Shown piece after piece: positions 60,575 through 64,000 of a stretch of 64,000 nucleotides of DNA. The stretch is from Streptomyces sp. P3 (GTDB lineage Bacteria; Actinomycetota; Actinomycetes; Streptomycetales; Streptomycetaceae): assembly GCF_003032475.1 (NCBI RefSeq), contig NZ_CP028369.1:5084001-5148000 (forward strand), in the 5' to 3' direction. Made by a program: the position numbers and the translations under genes. A model generated the notes under the pieces. That model searched no databases and was not told where the DNA came from. It was given only the letters and a program-made list of their open reading frames with translations. Within the stretch, counting starts at the first letter, position 1. The number at the start of each line of letters is the position of its first letter.

Positions 60575-61858
60575 TCACCGGGACCGCCGACGGTGTCCGG
60601 TGGCCCCGGGCCGGCTGACGAAGACCCCGATGCCGTTCGCCACCGGACGCTCCGCCCCGTCGGACGGATGGTTGCGCACCGTGACCCCGGCGGCCGCGCC
60701 CGGGGGACGGGCCACCAGGGTCGAGGACCCGCCGCCGTCCAGACTGAAGCCCTCCGTCGCGCCGAGGCCCCTGAGGGCGACGGCGACCTCGGCGATCGTC
60801 AGCCCCCTGCGGTACGGGGCGGCGCCGTCCAGCGCGAACAGGAACACCCGTCGTCCGCCGTCGCCGATACCGACGGCCGTGCGCACCGCGGAGACCGACG
60901 CGTCGAGACCGGCGAGCGGCCGGCCGCCCGACAGCACCGGAAAGCCGCCGACGGCGAAACGGTAGACCGACCTCGACGCGGACCTCAGCGCGTAGCGCAC
61001 CGCCACCCGTTGCCCCGCGCCGAGCCTCTTCAGACGCTCGGCGCCCGCCTCCCGTCCGACGAGGACCGTGCTTCCGGCGGCGATAGCGCCGCTGCCGGGC
61101 GTGACCGAGGCCGACACGACCCGGCCCCTCTTCAGGGTCACCTCGTAGGTGCTGGTGCTGCAGGGCGCGGCACGCGCGCCGTCCGAGCCGCAGGTGGCCC
61201 GCCGGCGCGAGACGCCGCCCCACTCCGCGGTGAACGCGCCGACCGAGTTCTCCGGCAGCGCGTACTGGTTGACGCCGCCCAGCGGCATGCGCCGGCCCTC
61301 GACGGTGTACGAACCGCGGAGAGTCAGACTGTCCAGCCGCGCCCTGCCGTCGGTGCCGACGCCGACCACGGCCCTGGTGTCCGTGCCCGGCGGCGGCGCG
61401 GGGCCGAACCGCTGCGCCTGCGGGACCGCGCCCTTCAGCGCCCTTGCGCCGGCGACGGCCGGACCGACGCTCGCCCCGGTCGCCGCGACCCCCGGATGCT
61501 GCGTCTCGGTGATGTCGAAGAAGTCGCCGTTGACGCCGGCGACCGCCCGCTGCCGGCCGGCCAGCGAGGAGACGGTCGCGCGGGCCGCCATCGCCCCCGG
61601 GTACAACAGGCCGAGGCGTACCCGGGAGTCGGCGAGGTCGACTCCGAGCACGTGCGCGTGCGCCGTCCCGGCGGCCGCGGGCAGATCGTACTGACGGTAC
61701 GTCACGCCGGGCGCCACGCGGGTCCAGGTCGCGGCGTCGGCCGGGGCCGCTCCGGCGAGCGTCGCACCGGCCACGAGGGCGAGGGCGACGAACAGCGCCG
61801 GAACCCTCCGGCGCGGAGGCGTTGCGGCTGCCCTGGAACGTTTCTGTCGACGCGTCAC
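60575..61858 (-). CDS. Secreted phosphodiester glycosidase family protein (NAGPA/DUF2233)
   Basis: A 427-residue exported protein. The signal peptide contains VPALFVALALVAGATLAGAA, with cleavage near APADA-ATW. The NAGPA domain shows AVAGVNGDFFDITETQHPGV, GGVNQYALPENSVGAFTAEW and the conserved GFSLDGGGSSTLVARPPG; the DGGGSS segment is the likely active site. Family members cleave GlcNAc-1-phosphodiesters. One possible substrate is a cell-wall teichoic or capsular polymer. GTG 61858 has a strong AGGGGGG. Confidence 0.9.
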   Translation of the reverse strand: MTRRQKRSRAAATPPRRRVPALFVALALVAGATLAGAAPADAATWTRVAPGVTYRQYDLPAAAGTAHAHVLGVDLADSRVRLGLLYPGAMAARATVSSLAGRQRAVAGVNGDFFDITETQHPGVAATGASVGPAVAGARALKGAVPQAQRFGPAPPPGTDTRAVVGVGTDGRARLDSLTLRGSYTVEGRRMPLGGVNQYALPENSVGAFTAEWGGVSRRRATCGSDGARAAPCSTSTYEVTLKRGRVVSASVTPGSGAIAAGSTVLVGREAGAERLKRLGAGQRVAVRYALRSASRSVYRFAVGGFPVLSGGRPLAGLDASVSAVRTAVGIGDGGRRVFLFALDGAAPYRRGLTIAEVAVALRGLGATEGFSLDGGGSSTLVARPPGAAAGVTVRNHPSDGAERPVANGIGVFVSRPGATGHRRRSR

Positions 61859-62100
61859 AGGCCCCCCTGTCCGAATTCCGGCCGTCACTCTCCCACGACC
61901 TGCGGGAACGACTCGCGGGAGGTGGGCGGGGAGTCCACGGGAACGGGTGAGGAAAAGCACGATTGCGGGTGGCTCGCGCCGCAGTTCGCCCGCGCCGTGG
62001 CCGCCTTTGTGCTACAGCCCGCACTCGTCCGACCCGTCAGACCCGTCCGGCCTGCTGGTACGGCGCCGGGCCCGGGCGGCTTGCGGGTGCCGCCGTCCGG

Positions 62101-63180
62101 TCAAGTGCCGTAGGGCGTGAAGTGGGCCGGGGCGTGGTCGATCGGCAGGTCCGGCCGCCATGCGGTGAGGGACTGGGCGCTGCACTCGAACAGGGACGGC
62201 GGCAGGCGGTCGAGGGAGTGCCAGCGCCAGTCGCCGACGCTCTCGCCCGGCTGGTCGGCCGGCTCACCCTCCCAGCGGGTCACCACGGCACCGACCGTCA
62301 TCCGCGGGAGGCCGCCGATCTCGTCGAGGAGCGTGCCCAGCAGCCGGACGTCCGACGGGGCGGCCCGTAGCCCGGTCTCCTCGCGCAACTCCCGCACGAC
62401 CGTGTCCCGCAGGGACTCGCCGGGTTCCACCGTGCCGCCCGGCAGCTCCCACGTGCCCCTGCGGTGGCGGCCCAGGAGCAGTCCGCGGGGGCCGTGGACG
62501 ATGGCGCCGACGCCGAGCGCGGCGTGCGCCGCGGGCGGCCGGCCGCCGCGGGGGCGGGCGCGCACGCGCAGGGGACGCCGGGCCCGCACGAGGCGGTATC
62601 CGGGCGGGTCCGCGGGGCCGGACGCGCGCACCGTGACCGTCTCCTCCACGCGCAGCCCGTGGTCGGCGAGCAGCGTCTCCCACGCGTCGGGGGCGGGCGT
62701 CTTCGGCTGAACCGCCGGGGGGACCGTGGGCCCGACCGGCGTCGGGTCACCGTCCGGCACGGCGAGGCAGAGGGTCCCCCCGGGGACGAGCGCGGTCGCC
62801 AGCGAGGGCAGCAGCCGGCGCAGATCGCCGGACGGGACGCCGCCCGCCGAGTAGATCGTGTCGTAGGGCTCGGCGGTCCGCAGATGGGCGTCGAGGTCGG
62901 AATGGAAGAGCCGCAGCCCGGGCAGGGGCCCGTGTCCGGCGCGGGCGGGCCCGATCACGTCCGCCGCCGGGTCGACGGCGTCGACGACGGCGCCGTGCGT
63001 CCGCACGAGCCGGGCGGCGCGACGGGCCGTGCCGCAGCCGAGATCCAGCACGCGCCGCCCCGTCAGCTCGCCCAGGAACGCCTCGTCGGGTCCCGAGCCG
63101 GGCAACCCCCAGTCGAACGGCGTCCCTTCCGGCTGCGGGTCCACGAACTCCCGTGCGCCGCGGGCGTCGGAGTGGGGCAT
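62101..63180 (-). CDS. SAM-dependent methyltransferase fused to a Nudix hydrolase
   Basis: A 359-residue two-domain protein. The N-terminal methyltransferase (about 1-190) has motif [18 protein letters not shown] and [12 protein letters not shown]. The C-terminal Nudix domain (~210-345) has the box [20 protein letters not shown] followed by ETG. No stop or frameshift lies between them. Such fusions are annotated in other streptomycetes, but the substrate linking methylation and pyrophosphohydrolysis is unknown. ATG 63180 is likely. Confidence 0.92.
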   Translation of the reverse strand: MPHSDARGAREFVDPQPEGTPFDWGLPGSGPDEAFLGELTGRRVLDLGCGTARRAARLVRTHGAVVDAVDPAADVIGPARAGHGPLPGLRLFHSDLDAHLRTAEPYDTIYSAGGVPSGDLRRLLPSLATALVPGGTLCLAVPDGDPTPVGPTVPPAVQPKTPAPDAWETLLADHGLRVEETVTVRASGPADPPGYRLVRARRPLRVRARPRGGRPPAAHAALGVGAIVHGPRGLLLGRHRRGTWELPGGTVEPGESLRDTVVRELREETGLRAAPSDVRLLGTLLDEIGGLPRMTVGAVVTRWEGEPADQPGESVGDWRWHSLDRLPPSLFECSAQSLTAWRPDLPIDHAPAHFTPYGT

Positions 63181-63268
63181 GGACGGGACCTCCAGAGGCG
63201 GACGACGGTCGGCGGACCCCCCGATTCTTACCGGACGCGCCGACGGCCAACCCCCGCCCCGCGTCGGC

Positions 63269-63718
63269 TCAGTGCACGGGATGCTTGCTGAGGATGGACA
63301 CACGGTTGAAGGCGTTGATGGTGACCGCCACCCAGATCACCGCCGATATCTGGTCGTCGGTGAGCTCCGCGCGGGCGTCGGCGTAGGCGGCCTCCTGTGC
63401 GGCGGCGTCGGCCGGCAGGGTGGTCGCCTCCGCAAGCGCCAGGGCCGCCCGTTCCAGGGGGGTGAAGAGGCCGGTGTCCCGCCAGGCCGCGAGGACGCCA
63501 AGCCGCCGGGTGTCCTCACCCGCGCGCAGCGCCGCCCTGGTGTGCACGTCGAGGCAGAACGCGCAGCCGTTGAGCTGGGACACGCGCAGGTTGACGAGTT
63601 CCACGACGGTGCGCTCCAGGCCGGCCTCGGCGGCGGTCGCCCGCACCGCCTCGGACGTCTGGACCAGCGCGTGGTAGGCCTTGGGGCTCTGCTTGTCGAT
63701 GAAGATCCGTGCGGTCAT
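63269..63718 (-). CDS. Carboxymuconolactone decarboxylase/AhpD-like peroxidase
   Basis: A 149-residue AhpD-like protein. The redox motif is [14 protein letters not shown] (CxxC with the following His). It begins [20 protein letters not shown]. The family detoxifies peroxides using a lipoyl or thiol partner. It is divergent from a strong promoter that may belong to a regulator or partner gene beyond the window. Confidence 0.92.
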   Translation of the reverse strand: MTARIFIDKQSPKAYHALVQTSEAVRATAAEAGLERTVVELVNLRVSQLNGCAFCLDVHTRAALRAGEDTRRLGVLAAWRDTGLFTPLERAALALAEATTLPADAAAQEAAYADARAELTDDQISAVIWVAVTINAFNRVSILSKHPVH

Positions 63719-63798
63719 GGTCGACCATCTTTCCCGCACCGCGGCCGTCGTGTGGCGCCGCCCCCCGGATGTCGGCACGACCGGTCCATACCAAACCC

Positions 63799-63837
63799 TT
63801 GACACCCGCATTGCTCACTTCTTAAATCACGTAGTGA
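63799..63837 (+). promoter_or_regulatory. Near-consensus sigma-70 promoter with a palindrome at the start site
   Basis: TTGACA (63799-63804), 17 bases, TTAAAT (63822-63827). The palindrome TCAC-GTA-GTGA (63827-63837) overlaps the -10 end and the expected start, and TCACT-N13-AGTGA (63815-63837) encloses it. A repressor site over a strong rightward promoter is the simplest reading. Confidence 0.7.
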
Positions 63838-63980
63838 ACTAAGCCTCCCTCGGGACTGGTTCACCCATCGCCCCCCCACCCGGTCGGGACGGCATCTCGG
63901 TGACCCGCTGCGCGGTCACGGCTCATGATCTGTCATGGACATGCCCTATCTGGCCCTTCGTGCCCCATGAAGGGAGAGTC

Positions 63981-64000
63981 ATGAACTCTCCGCGCCCGCC
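63981..64000 (+). CDS. Start of a gene running off the right edge (tentative)
   Basis: ATG at 63981 follows AAGGGAGAG and lies downstream of the strong promoter. Only six codons are visible, so the product cannot be named and the start may be elsewhere. Confidence 0.35.

Overview
The window is chromosomal DNA of a Streptomyces (or a very close actinomycete). It is very GC-rich with codon third positions almost all G or C. GTG and TTG starts are common. Several Streptomyces-typical families are present: a WhiJ-like XRE/DUF397/HATPase trio, SpoIIE-type phosphatases, a secreted tripeptidyl aminopeptidase and an NlpC/P60 hydrolase behind a c-di-AMP-type leader. From memory, the gene order resembles the S. 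coelicolor SCO119x-SCO126x interval read in reverse; this was not checked. I saw no rRNA, tRNA, CRISPR array, prophage or transposase. Most of the window is core or stable accessory chromosome.

Layout. 1-2.1 kb: a truncated ROK regulator, then a decayed patch where a response regulator and an ABC-2 permease have both lost their 5' parts at one junction. 2.1-12 kb, mostly minus strand: mug, purB, an SGNH hydrolase, two CNNM/HlyC membrane proteins, a GNAT acetyltransferase and a FtsX-type permease with its ATPase. 12-16.6 kb: a ribbon-helix-helix/Fic-like pair, a methyltransferase, a secreted lipase and a large LuxR protein without an ATPase domain. 16.7-21.2 kb: the complete biotin block bioB-bioA-bioD with divergent bioF. 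21.3-25.6 kb: the DUF397/XRE/HATPase trio, the NlpC/P60 gene with its riboswitch, a ClpP homologue that has lost its whole catalytic triad, and an orphan Phd antitoxin. 25.7-26.4 kb: a second double-truncation scar (membrane protein and TetR). 26.5-31.1 kb: urease ureABCFGD. 31.2-40.6 kb: tripeptidyl aminopeptidase, an acyltransferase, two PP2C/SpoIIE phosphatases and the ddaH-rocD arginine pair with an Lrp regulator. 40.7-44.8 kb: a LytTR response regulator, a small membrane protein, a sodium/solute symporter and a LytS-type kinase in one operon. 45-50 kb: a CtaG-like protein, pfkA, gatD-murT and def. 50-60 kb: TetR with an acyl-CoA dehydrogenase, a succinate-semialdehyde dehydrogenase, LigB-type DNA ligase with a Nudix protein, an XRE-cupin regulator, and a quinone oxidoreductase plus paired acyl-CoA dehydrogenases. 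60-64 kb: a small membrane protein, a secreted phosphodiester glycosidase, a methyltransferase-Nudix fusion and an AhpD-like protein, ending at a strong rightward promoter for a gene beyond the window.

Functional links. bioB/A/D/F cover pimeloyl thioester to biotin. UreABC plus UreF/G/D make a urease with no UreE in view. ddaH-rocD release citrulline and then ornithine carbon and are probably activated by the Lrp protein. GatD-MurT amidate lipid II. The LytTR/symporter/kinase set looks like a carboxylate-sensing uptake module. The most noteworthy items are the triad-less ClpP, the two look-alike deletion scars, the frameshifted Cys-rich micro-ORF beside the XRE-cupin gene, the Cys/His repeat tail of BioB, and three small regulator genes sharing the same -10-N6-ATG geometry.
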